From Rhynchopus euleeides (taxonomy: Eukaryota > Euglenozoa > Diplonemea > Diplonemida > Diplonemidae), in assembly GCA_963210315.1 (NCBI GenBank), contig OY723305.1:372001-436000 (forward strand): a DNA stretch of 64,000 nucleotides, in the 5' to 3' direction. A program made the translations under genes and the position numbers. The notes beneath the pieces were generated by a model. It was not told where the DNA came from, made no database searches, and saw only the letters and a program-made list of their open reading frames with translations. This document shows positions 51,401 to 63,400 of the stretch, one piece after another; positions within the stretch are counted from its first letter, which is position 1; the number at the start of each line of letters is the position of its first letter.

Positions 51401-54400
51401 GACATGGTGCGGCAGGCCCTCGCGCACCGTGAAGATGCGGTCGACAACGGGGAGCGACCCTGCGTCCAGCCGCAGGCGGTACGTCCCTGCAGCAGGGCGC
51501 TCCATCTCGATCGTCCCGAACTCGGCATACGCCCCACGCGTGTGCACGATCCCGAGGGGGTGCCCACCGACAGTCGCGACGACCTCCTCCCGCGGCACGG
51601 GGGACAGGATTGCGTACTGCGCCCCTGTGGGGGAGGTGTAGGTGTCGACAGCCTCGATGGAGAGCTTCACGCTAAACTCGTGCTGCTCTGTCCTGACAGC
51701 CGCGTTGGTGGCAGCGGCAGCGGCAGCGGCGGCGGCGGCGGTGTGTGCGACCCACGTATCCCCGATGCTCTGCCCATGCCACCCGTTCAGGATGGCTGCC
51801 TTGTCGAGCACAGCCACGCGCAGTGTGCTGTTGGATGTACCCGCCTGCGCCCTGCGGATCGCATCGGTGTTCAACCAGTCCGCACCCGCATCCCCAAGCG
51901 CTGTCAGCGCGCCTGCGATGGTGACGGTGCGCCCTGCACGCAGGAGAGACGATGTGTGCACCATCGCCTCTGAGTACATCAGCAGCTGGTACTCTGCTGC
52001 ACTGCGCCTGGTGCCCGGGGGTGACGCACGCCGCAAGGATGAAGCCGATGCCTCCACCGCGATCGGCAGGCGGGCCTGCGCCCCCACAGCACTGGAGTAC
52101 ACAGACGCGCTGGCAACCGCAGGCCCGAGAGGCACCGCAAGGTTGAACACACCCAGGCGCGCAGGGCTGCCGATGGACCGGTAGTGGGCTGTGGTGCTGC
52201 CGAGCCTGCCGGAGGCAAACGGCGCAATCGCCCGCAGCACCGCCTCCTCCCTGCCGCCGTCGGTCCGCCGCACGTGCGTGGCGTTGCACACGACAGCCTC
52301 GCCCGCAGCCGTGTCGGGCGCTGCCGCCCCAGCGCACACAAGCTCAGGACGCACCGACAGCATCGCACCTTTCGCGGTGCGCGGGAGGAAGGGGTCGCAC
52401 CGCAGCGTGCACGAGTCCACCACCACAGCAGCCACGGAGAAGGCAAGCTGGCCGGTCGCCACGTCGTGCGCCACACAGCTGTACGACCCCAGCACATCGC
52501 CGTGGTACTTCCACCCCCTGATGGACACAGGGGACCTGTCCTCGAAGTGCTGCTCCTCCGGATCCACCCACCCGAGCACAGCGTCCCCGACATAGGCCTG
52601 CGAGCAGTCCACCAGGTGCATCACCCTCACCACGTCTGCGATCCCCGCCACACGCTCCCCGTTGCTGTAGACGCGGAACACGATGCGGAAGGAGAGCAGC
52701 TCCCCGCCACCCCCGTACTGCATGTCCCGCCCCGCCAGGGTGGTGGTGTGGATGTGCAGGCCGCGGAACACGAAGTGCCCCAACTGTTCGGAGTACGCTG
52801 CCACCGCAGACGACACCACGACGTGCGGCAGCTGCGTGTACTCGTTGAACAGCTCCGGTGGAAGGGTGGCCGTGTCCAGCTCTGCCACGACGGACCACGT
52901 GCTCCGCGACACCGACCTGTTCCCCGTGTCCTCCAGCCGCACCTCCGGCTGCGGGTCGAGCGGCTCCCTGTTGTCGGAGAAGGAGGGCGGGTCCACTGCG
53001 AAGCGCAGCTGCACAGGGCTGCCCTCTGCGATCTCAAAGCTGACGGTGTCGGCCAGGGTGCCGGCCGCGTCTGTGTAGAGCAGGCGCAGCGTGTGGCGCC
53101 CCGGGTGTGGGGACAGCGCCCACAGCCTGTCGAACACGACACGCCCCTCGGAGGGCTGCAGGGTCACGACAGAGTCGGTGCTGAAGGAGAGGGTCGAGTC
53201 GATGGCCACCTGTCCCACCCTGCCGCCGTTGCGGGTCCACACGCCGCCGACGAAAGTCCCGATTGAATCCTTGAAGGCGGCAGCGACTGTCGGGAGGCGC
53301 GTCACCGGCTCTGACTTCAGGGCAGTCATGCACCCAGCGCCAGCACCGGGACTGCAGACGGCGAATGCATCGATTTTGTTGGCGTCGCCCACTGCGTAGT
53401 AGAAGCTCCGCGTCGTGTTGGAGGCGGTGAAGTGCTGCCCGTCCATCGTCACCTCCACGGTGACCCTGGCAGGGCCGCCGTGCAGCACAGGCTGCCTGCA
53501 GAGGACACGCAGCGAGCTAGCGAAGGTCACGCTGCTGACAACCCCGTTCATCCGGCACATGGAATGTGCAGAATGCCGGAAGCCGGCACCCGCAACCACG
53601 ACAGCCACCGGCTCGTTGTACGGCCCTGTTGCCTCGGCCTGGATGAGGCGCGGGTCTGTGCCACCCCAAGGGTCCCGCACAGGGCCCACCACGCCGACAT
53701 CGCCTGCAGAGACGGCAGCCAGCCATGCCCTGTCCCCCTGGTCCGCTGCGGCCAGGGCTGCGGTGCCCAGAGAGAGGATCATGGGTGTGGCGATGCGGGC
53801 GACAAGCACCTGCGAGTCGGAGAAGCGCGGGTCGGCAGCAGACAGCGACACCTCGAGGGGGTACGACAGGCACGCCGTGGAGGTGGTGGTGGCGCTCTGC
53901 GCGACACACACGATGGTGTGGGTTGCCGTGCTGCCCGTGTGGCCCCCCGCAAGGGCGTACCGGCCCTGCGACACCAGCTCCCCCATGCGGCACAGGGGCA
54001 CCGTGCCGGGCAGCGGGAAGAACCCGAGGCCCCGCACCGTGATCTGCGTGCCGCCGTGCAGCAGGTCGCTCACATCCGGCGACACGGACTCCACCTCGTG
54101 CAGGCTGAGGACCAGCACGCTGGCAGGCTTTGTGCGCAGGCTGACGAACAGGGCCCCGCGGTCGTTGTCGAGCAGGGTCCCGACTGCCACCTGCGGATCG
54201 GCACTGGACGCCCCGTAGCGCAGGGCGCGGCTCCGCTCGTACATCAGAGTGAGGGCGTCGATGCGCAGCACCACGCTTGGCAGCGTTGGGTTGTCCCCAC
54301 CCACAGTGAGGTACACCTTCCCGGTGTGCACGTCCACCTCAGCACCCGTGATCCCGGTCCGCCCCTGCGCGCCTGCCAAGAAGCGCTCCCGCACCCGGGT

Positions 54401-57400
54401 GCACGCCGCACCGTCCCACGTGCACAGCGCGCCACGGCAGGCCTCGGCAGACAGGTGCTGCATGCACAGGGGATGGTCGGCTGCCGGGGACAGGTCTGTG
54501 TCCTTCACAGCGCTGAGGTTGACACGCTGCGCTGCGTACCCCACCACGAGGGACGCGCCGCGCTGCACCGTCTGCACCAGCAGCAGTGCGGTGTCGCCCT
54601 CGTGGCGGAGGCGCTCGTCCCTGCTTGCCTGCAGCCCGCCCAGAGGGATGAGGCGTTCCAGCCTGGTGCACACATACACCGAGCAGATGGCGGGTGTGGC
54701 CTGCAGCACGGAACGGACACCCACGTAGGGCGAGGAGGAGCTGGCCCTGACGACGAGCATCTCCAGCACAGGCTCGCCCAACCCGTCGGCACCCAGCACG
54801 AACAGCAGCACCACCTCGCTGCTCCACGCCACGTTGTGCACAAGCAGCGAGGTCACCGTGCCCGATGCGGCCAGCAAGTGCGGCTCCTGCGCCGCGAAGC
54901 CCGTCTCGCTGCCTGTGTGCACCACAGACAGCCAGCACGCCCCGCCGTGCTGCACAGCGACGAACGCCACCTGCAGCCGGGGCGAACGCCCCCAGGCAAG
55001 CACCTTGCCGCGCCCGCCGGGCCCCACAGGCGCGACAGAGGGGACCGCCGTGAGGCGTGAGGCAGCAACCTCGACACGCTCGGCCAGCCGTGTGCGCACG
55101 GCTATGCGCGGCCCGTCGTCCAGCAGCACCACCCCAGTGCGGCTGCTTGAGGCCACACCCTCCACGACACCTGCCTCCCCGTCGTCCAGCAGCACCGCCT
55201 GCCCAGGCGTGCAGGTGCGCACAGTGCACACCCTGCTGTGCCCCACGAGGGTTGTGTACGAAGCAGCACGATTCCCCGCGAGCGCGAGGCACATCAGGCA
55301 CCGTGGCCCCGACACAGACCAGAAGCGCCCGACGTACGACCGCCCGTCAGTGTCGTGCACGACGGCGTACAGGAACCTTCCGGATGTGAACATGCCGGCG
55401 ACGCTCGTCCCCATCAACAACCCCTCGCCGTAAGTGTGAACATGGATGCGGCCGACGTACGCCGCGCTGCGGGATGCGTGTGTCCCTTGGGCTGACTCTG
55501 CGCCTGTGCCTGTGCCTGTGCCTGCAGTGCGGAAGTCGACCGAATCTGTGTGCGGCTTCGACCACACGTTGATGGCCGCACCAAAGGTCCCGACCGGGAC
55601 CTCCCCAGCAGAGCTGAAGAAGATCTCAGTCGGCGCCCCCGTCTCCTGCGTCAGGTAGAGGTGGGCCGCCCCACGTGCGCCCGAAGGCACCACAGCCTCG
55701 CGGTGCCCGGAGCTGAAGGTGTAGGCCGCCCCGATCTGTGCGACACCCTCTGCGACAACAGCGTCGAGGCAGGCGTCGCCTGTGTACCCACTGGCACACA
55801 GGCTGCAGGAGGTGCCTGAGAAGTGCCCGCGCACGCCGTCGTTGAAGCATTCACAGGCCCCCGTCACCGTGTGGCAAGTCCCGTGGTTGTTGCACCTGCA
55901 GGCCTCGGTGCAGTGGGTCCCCCAGAACGACGCAGCACACGTCTTGCAGCGCGTGGCCTGGTCCCAGTGCCCGCGCACCTCGTCTTGATAGCACGTGCAC
56001 AGGGTTGCCGGTGTCGTGTCCACCCCGGGGGGCGGGCACACCCCATTCCCGTGGCACTCCTCCCCTGCGACGCAGTGCAGGTCGCAGGACCTGGAGGCCA
56101 CATCCCGGAAGTAGTTCACCTGGCACACGCACCCGCCATCCCCGCACTTCCCCTTGCCACAGAGGCCGTTGAAGCACTCCACCTGGCAGTCGGCCCCGGT
56201 GCGCCCGGTGACGCAGCGGTCGCAGAAGGATCCGGCGAAGCCTGCCTTGCACGACCCCTTCGTGCAGGTCCCGTCCTCCGACTCCTTGTCGCACACCCCA
56301 TTCACGCACTGGCAGCGCTTCGTGCAGGCCTCGCCGTACATCCCCTCCGCACACACGTTGCAGCTGTCCCCAGCCCAGAAGCCCTGCACGCTGTCGGAGT
56401 GGCATTCGCACGTCCCGGCACCGGAACAGCGCCCGTGCCCGTGGCACCCGGATGAATTCCCGGTCCCCGAGTCGCTGCACTGCACCCCGCAGTCGAGCCC
56501 GATGTACCCCGCGTCGCACAGGCACTGCTGGTGCAGGCTGGACGCGCGCGTGTCCCACACACACGCCCCCACATCCGGGCTGCACGTCGCCTCGCTGCAG
56601 GCATCGGGCTGATACGCAGAGCAGGTGGGGCCTGTGTAGCGGAAGTCGCAGTCGAGGCAGAAGTCGCCCGCCCACCGCCCCTCCCCCTCGCGGCTCCCCC
56701 GCACACACGCCCCCAGCGAGGCGCTGCCGAAGGCGCCGCGCGGCGTCCACGACACGTCCGCCCGCACGGAGGACGTCCTCGACAGCCCCTGCACCACGAG
56801 CACGCCGAACCCGGCTGCGAGGGGCGCCAGCTCTGCACACTGCACAGACGGCTGCAGCCCCACCTCGCTGCACAGGGCTGCCTGCGTGATGCTGCGCAGC
56901 GCTGGGGGGGCGAGCTCCGCCTGCTCCATCTTCTCCAAGTCGATGCGGGAGATGGGTCCCGCACCGCCTGCACTGTGCTCCGCACGCAGAAGCGGATGCT
57001 GCTCAGCAGCAGGTGCGGGTACACCGCTGCCAGTGCCCCCCTGCGTCACAGCAAGCAGGGCTGCGTGTGACGCGGAGGCACGTATGGCGTACCCAGCCTT
57101 CCGTGGGGCGCTGTTCCCGCTTTCACACCGCCCGTCAGCACAGTCCTCAGGCCAGCCCGCGTGGTGCTCGCGGGAGGTGAAGAGCCAGCGGCACCCGCCT
57201 GTGGCAGAGAGCAGGAGCGACACAGACGCAGCGCCTGTGCCGGAGTGTGCTGCGAGGGCATCCGCGTCGAGCGGCACCACCCATTCGGAGCCGAGCCCTG
57301 TTGGCCCCGTCCGCAACACCTCCGCGAGCACGGGCAGCGCAGAGAGGTTCCACAGCAGCACGTCGTCGGGTGTGAGGGGGGCCTCCACAGGCACGCCGTG

Positions 57401-60400
57401 CACCGCCTGCACGTCCACACCCGCATCAACAGGCAGCAGCAGCACGCGCAGCACCGCAGCGGTGGTCCCGTCGCACCGCCTTTCAGCCTCGCGGAGCACC
57501 AGTAGCGTCTGGCTGCCCGCCCCGCCCAGCGGGCCTGCGCCTGCGGTGGCGAAGGACACGACGGACACCGCCGTGGCAGACACGGCGAGGGGTGCCGGTG
57601 CCCTGCCGCAGCACGGCTCGTCGTTGAGGGCGCCGCATTCCCAGGCGGCGCAGGCGGCGGCGGTGGGGGTGCAAGTGGTGCCTGCGGTGCACCCCAGGTC
57701 CAGCGTCGTGTCGAATGCGGCAGGGAGCAGGTGTGTCGTGCCCACCCCCGGGGGTGCAGCGCCGTGCTCGCAGGCGTAGCCCCAGGTGCCCTCGGGGCAG
57801 AGGCACGCACCGCTGCCCAGCAGCCCGTCGCTGCAGGGGTGCCCCGAGCAGGGCACGGGGCGGCACTCGCTGCTGGTGGCATTCCAAGCGCAGGAGGGTG
57901 CGAGGCATGTCTGGCGGGACACCCCGCCGCACGCCGGCAGCGGGCAGCTCCTGACGCAGCCCTGCCCGTAGAACCCTGGGGCGCAGTCGTCGCAGTCGTT
58001 GCGCTGGGGCACCGCCTTCGGCTCCCACACGGCTGCGGTGCGTGGCCAGTGCTCGCGCCACGCAAACCCCCCGACACGGTAGGCATCACCGCCGGCAGCT
58101 CCCGTGCTCTGCGCCCAGGCAGACTGGAAGCCGGTGAACCACCACCCCGCGTGGGGTGCCTTCCAGGCATGCAGGGTGGAGTAGAGGGGCGGTGGCCCGT
58201 CGCGTGGGTACACCGAGGCGTCGCACAGGGCACACCCGGCAGGCCTGGGCACACCTGCCGTGGAGACGGGGCAGCCGCCTGTGTTGTCCGCAGCCTTGCA
58301 CACGCGGCCTGCCTGGCGTGCCGTGTCAGGCCAGACTGCCCCGGTGGTGGGCGAGTCCGTGTTGTAGGTAGGCGGGCAGCACTGGCGGCGGGGTGCACCC
58401 ACGCCGTCGGCGTCCCCGCCCCTCAGCACGGGTGACACCGTGCCGTCGTCATCCACCCGGTGCAGCACGCGGGTGCACCCTGCGTAGGCAGGCACGTTGG
58501 CGCCGCTCATCACGTTTGTGTGCATCCCCTCGCCCCCGGAATCCCACCGCACCCACTGCGAACGGCCTGGCGCGTTGCACGGCACGGAAGGGCCGGGGTC
58601 GAGCGAGGGGCTGTCGTAGGTCGCATTCAGCTCTGTCGCGTTGTAGGCCCAGAAGTACAGCGCCCCCTCCCACACCACCTGCACGTTGATGTCGACAGGC
58701 GCTCCCGGGCGCCACAGCGCTGTGGTGTGCCATGCGCCGGGCGTGGTGCCTGCGGTGCTGGTGTAGTACAGCGTCTGCTGCTCCGGCGCCAGGAACTGCG
58801 GGGCAGGGTGCTGCACGCCTGCCTGCGTGTGGTTCGTGAGGTGCACCCCGATGTTGGTCGCCCCGCCGTCGTGCCCGACCCACACGAACCCTGTGCGTCC
58901 CGGCGTCCGCACCTCCCGCAGCCAGACAGGGTCGCTCGACACCTGTGGGCCGTTGGGATCGTGGACCAGCGTGGCCACGCCTGTGCTGCTGTTGCCCAGG
59001 TGCACGGCGTACAGCTCCACGTTGCCCCGCCCTGGGTTGAGGCACGGCATCGTCTTCTGGAACACGTGCAGCACAGTGTCCTGCGTGCACTCAGGCTGCG
59101 CCAGGCAGCCAGGCTCCTGCTGCCCCGTGTGCTGCACAGACGTGTCGAGCGCCAGGGGCAGCACGAGGTGCCCACCTGCCGCCACCATCCCGGCAGGGCC
59201 CTTGTGCAGGGGGGACAGGAAGGGCGTGTACGTCGCACCCGCAGTGTCGACCAGCGTCACACGCGCTGCTGCCGCGGTGCTGCGGGCAGCAGGCTGCCAG
59301 CGGTGCAGCCCCACGCCGCCCACCCCATCGTCGAACAGGAAGGCCACAGACCCGCCAACCGCCGTGAAGCCCGGGTGGTTCTGCTGGTGCGTGCAGGGGT
59401 CCACGTTCTGCCCCTGCGCCGCAGCGATGCGGCGCTCCCCCTCCCCGTCAAACACCCACACGTCCAGCCGCGTGGCACGCGCGTACCTGGGGGGGCCGGA
59501 GGCACCTGCACCCGCACAGCCCAGCGTGGACGCCTTGCCCGCACACGGCGGGTCGCTCGGTGCGTACCGCATGTGCACGGCGCTGCTCTGGGCAAGGTAG
59601 AAGGTGTAGTCGCGCCCCCCCACCCTCACCACGGTGACATGTGACACGAACACGCTGGTCTTCCCGGCACGCCAGATCTGCACAAGCGCCCCCGACCTGC
59701 TGTCCAGTGTGGCCGCAAAGAGCTGCGGCAGGCCCCCCCCGCCTGCAAGGGCGGGGATGGGGAGGTGCGCGCTGGCGAACACAAGCATCCTCCCCGAGAG
59801 TGCCGTGCTGCCGCTGCCCGCCCATCCTGCCGGCAGGTCCATCGCCGCGAGCTCCTTCGCCCGCGTGAACACATCCATGTTGGCAACGCTGTCGATGTTG
59901 CTGGTGTTCGGGAGCACGGACGTCCCGAGGCGTGACGCAGCACGCGTTGCCCACAGGCCGCGCGAGCTGCCAGTGCCAGACCCCAGCTGTGCGTCGAGGG
60001 CATACCCCTTGGTGTGGAAGATCTCGCGTGCACCCTGGTATGCACCGTTGCATGCACCCGGCTGGGCCCCACCCGCGCTCTCCACGTCCCCCACCGCCAG
60101 GAAGTACATATGCTCCCCGACCTGTGTGAAGTCCACCGCATCCTGGAACATCATGTCCCCAGGGCACACGCAGGAGGCCCCGGTGCCGCACCGCTTGCTG
60201 AGCTGCGCATCTCCGGACGCAACATCGGCGTGGATATACCGCAGCAGCTTGCGGCTGTGCGAGGCATCGCCGTCGCCGCTGTTTGCGAGCGCCTCCGGGG
60301 AGTCGAACGTGTGTGCCGCGTAGAAGGGGTGCAGGTGCTGCGCCTCCGACCTGCCCCCGTCCTCCAGCGACAGGAAGAGGCGCGAGGGCTGCCGCCTGCC

Positions 60401-63400
60401 CCTGTGCCGCACGACAAGCTCCGCGCCCTGCACCGCGGCGGGGCACGCCCCTGCCCCGGGCACCACCACGAACGACACGTCGAACGTCGCATTCTGGATC
60501 CCGCCCGACACGCGCCTCAGCCAGGCACCCACGTCCACCTCATGCTGCTGCACGCCAGGGGCGGCAGGGGCCTGCCGCCACCACCCCACCTGCGAGAGCA
60601 GCTCTGCAGGGGCCGCGCTGCGGACATCCCAGCCCCACTGCAGCTGTTTGGCCTCGGCAGGGCTGTCCGCTGCACCATGCAGCACCCCCGCAAGGCGCGT
60701 GCTGTCCCAGGTGTACTGGAGGCTCGCCGCCTGCGGCACACACGCCCCTGCCACACAGGCAAGGCGCTCCGTCGCATCGCTGCTCGCCTGCTGCGTCCAG
60801 CACCGGCACAGCCCGCCCTGCAGGCGCATGCGCCCCGAGGGGGGGCCGGGCACAGCCCAGCTGACACGGCAGGGGTCTGAGGCATCGCCGGGCTGGTCGG
60901 GCGGCGGCGCGTCGCACCGCGGCTCTGATGAGGTGGACACACAGCGCCCGAGCAGGCAGAAGGCGGTGTCGCCGCTGCGGCAGACGCAAGTCTGCGACAC
61001 GGGGTCCAGCTCGGCTGACGGGCCGCACCCCAGAGCCTCCCCCGGCAGCACGGCACGCCCGCAGGGGAGCACCCCGGGCTGCCACCAGTCGCCGGCAGGC
61101 ACCGAAGGGCTGCCCCTGCTGGCGGGAGGGCCCCGCGCAGTGCCCTCGGGCAGCGTGGCGTAGACGTGGAAGGGCTGCGCCCCGGTGCACCCCTCCAGCA
61201 CGGTGGTGTTGATGCGCAGCCGGGCGTGGTCCAGGTCACCGGGCCCGGCGGCAGGCAGGCCGCGCCAGCTGACCCAGGCGCGGCTGCTGTTGCCCTGGTG
61301 TGCTGCAGGCGCGCAGCCCTCCAGCAGGCCTGTGGCGTCAGCGAGGCGCAGACACCACGACGCAGGGTGCACGTCGGACCCGCCGGGCCCGCTGCACCGC
61401 CCACCCTCGCACACGGTGGGGGCAGGGGCCCACGCCCCGTCGCGCTGGTTGTGGTGGCACACACAGGGGGTGCCCTCTGTTCCGGCGGAAGCAGCGCCTG
61501 TGCATGTGCCGTGCCCGCTGCAGCACGCCTGGGAGCAGTCCGCCCCGCTGTAGCCGGGGGTGCACAGGCAGCGCCCAGCGGCAGCAGCCGTGTCGAAGGT
61601 GCAGGAGCCATGCCCCGAGCACACAGGGGCCAGCTCCCCTGGGGCGAGCGCCCCCTTGGTGTAGATCCCCTCCTGCCCAGGGCAGGCGACAAACGCCAGC
61701 CAGACGTCCGCATCCTCCCCGTTCTGGCCGGACAGCCCGGTGACATTCACAGCGACAGGTGCCTCCGCCTGCACGGGGAACACCGCCACAGCAGCATCCC
61801 CGATGTCCAGAGATCTGCCGAAGCCTGCCTCGGCAGACGGCCCGATGAAGTCGGTGCAGGTGCTCCCCGAGAATCCTGCCTTGCACTGCAGGCAGCTGTG
61901 GCGCTGGTCCCAGAACCCGTTGGTGGGGTCTTTGAAGCACTCACACTGGGTGGGTGGCGCAGTGGCGGCCGCGGCGGCTGCCACAGAGGCGTAGTCGTAG
62001 TCGCCTTCACAGGGGGCGTTGCCTGCACAGCAGAGGCCCCGCCCGTGGCAGCACGCCTGCACTGCAGTGAGGGAGACGCCGACGGACAGGGGGGCTGCAG
62101 CCTGCACAGAGAGCTGCATCCACGACATCAGGCTGGACACACCGAAGTCGCAGGTGAGGGTGGCCTGCTGACCGGGCGGCACCTCGTCAGGCGTGCACTG
62201 CGAGGTGCACTCGTAGGCGGTGCCGGAGAAGGAGGCGCAGTCTGTTGGCACCACCACGATGGGCATGCTCACGCCCTGTGCCCCGCTCTTGGCATGCACG
62301 AAGCGGATCAGGTAGCGCCCTGTGCGTGTGATCCCGATGCCGGAGAAGGCGATGTCCGTCTGCCCAGCGCCAGCAGGGATGTCCACCCCCAGTGCGGCGC
62401 TGCCGACGAAGGTTGCCGTTGTGTTGGAGGTGCAGTCCCGCTCGTCCCACAGCGCGTCCTGCAGGCCTGCTGCGGATGTGTTGGAGAGGGTGTGGACGTC
62501 GCGCTGTGAGTCGATGCTGACCGCCTCTCCGCACTCCAGCAGCAGCGGCACGATGCGGTCGTTGTTGAGGTAGACGTCGCGCCCCACCTCGTCCTGCACG
62601 GCGATGGCGAAGTGCAGCGCGTCGGCCCCCTCCACCACACCGGCGCCTGCGATGGCAACCGCGCCGCGTGTCGTGGACTGCGTCGTCACGGAGAGGCGTG
62701 AGGGCAGCAGCATGCGCGGCAGCAGCTCCGACGTCGGCATCGCGGTTGCGGTTGCGGTTGCGGTGCGCAGATCGCCGAACCCCAGCACGTGCACCCGGTG
62801 CTCCTCAAAGAGGAGTGTCGGAGGGGTGACCCGCAGCGCCACAGAGCCCGCAAGCCCTGCGACTGCGGTGAAGGCGGTGCCGCTGCCGAGCGCGCCGACC
62901 GGGGCGGGGCCCGGGCCGAGATCCTGCACTGCGCCCTCGGCGAAGGCCTGCCACAGGGAGGAGACTGCGGCGCGTGACGCCGCCACCTGCCCCGACCCTG
63001 GGCCTGCAGGGGTGTAGCCGCCAGGGAGGGATGCGAGCAGGCCTTCCCAGCAGGTGCACTGCACGGTCTCCCCGCAGCAGCGCTCGGCAAAGCGGCTGAT
63101 GGAGCGGAGGCGTGACCCCGACACCAGCACCAGGGAGCCGAAGGCGGTGCCCACGGCGTCCCACGATGTGTTGCGCGTGGTGTCGCGGCAGGGCGGCTGC
63201 CGTGCGCTCCACTGGCACTGCGGGTCGTACTGCGGGTCGAACCCGTTCAGCCGGGAGGGCTCGCCCAAGACCTCCAGCGACCACGACCAGGGCAGCGCGA
63301 AGGCGTCGGAGATGTCGCCGCTGCCCTGCAGGGAGAAGACAAGCCTGTCCACACCAGAGGCGTAGCACACGCGCTGCCCCTTCACCAGCAGCAGCTGCTG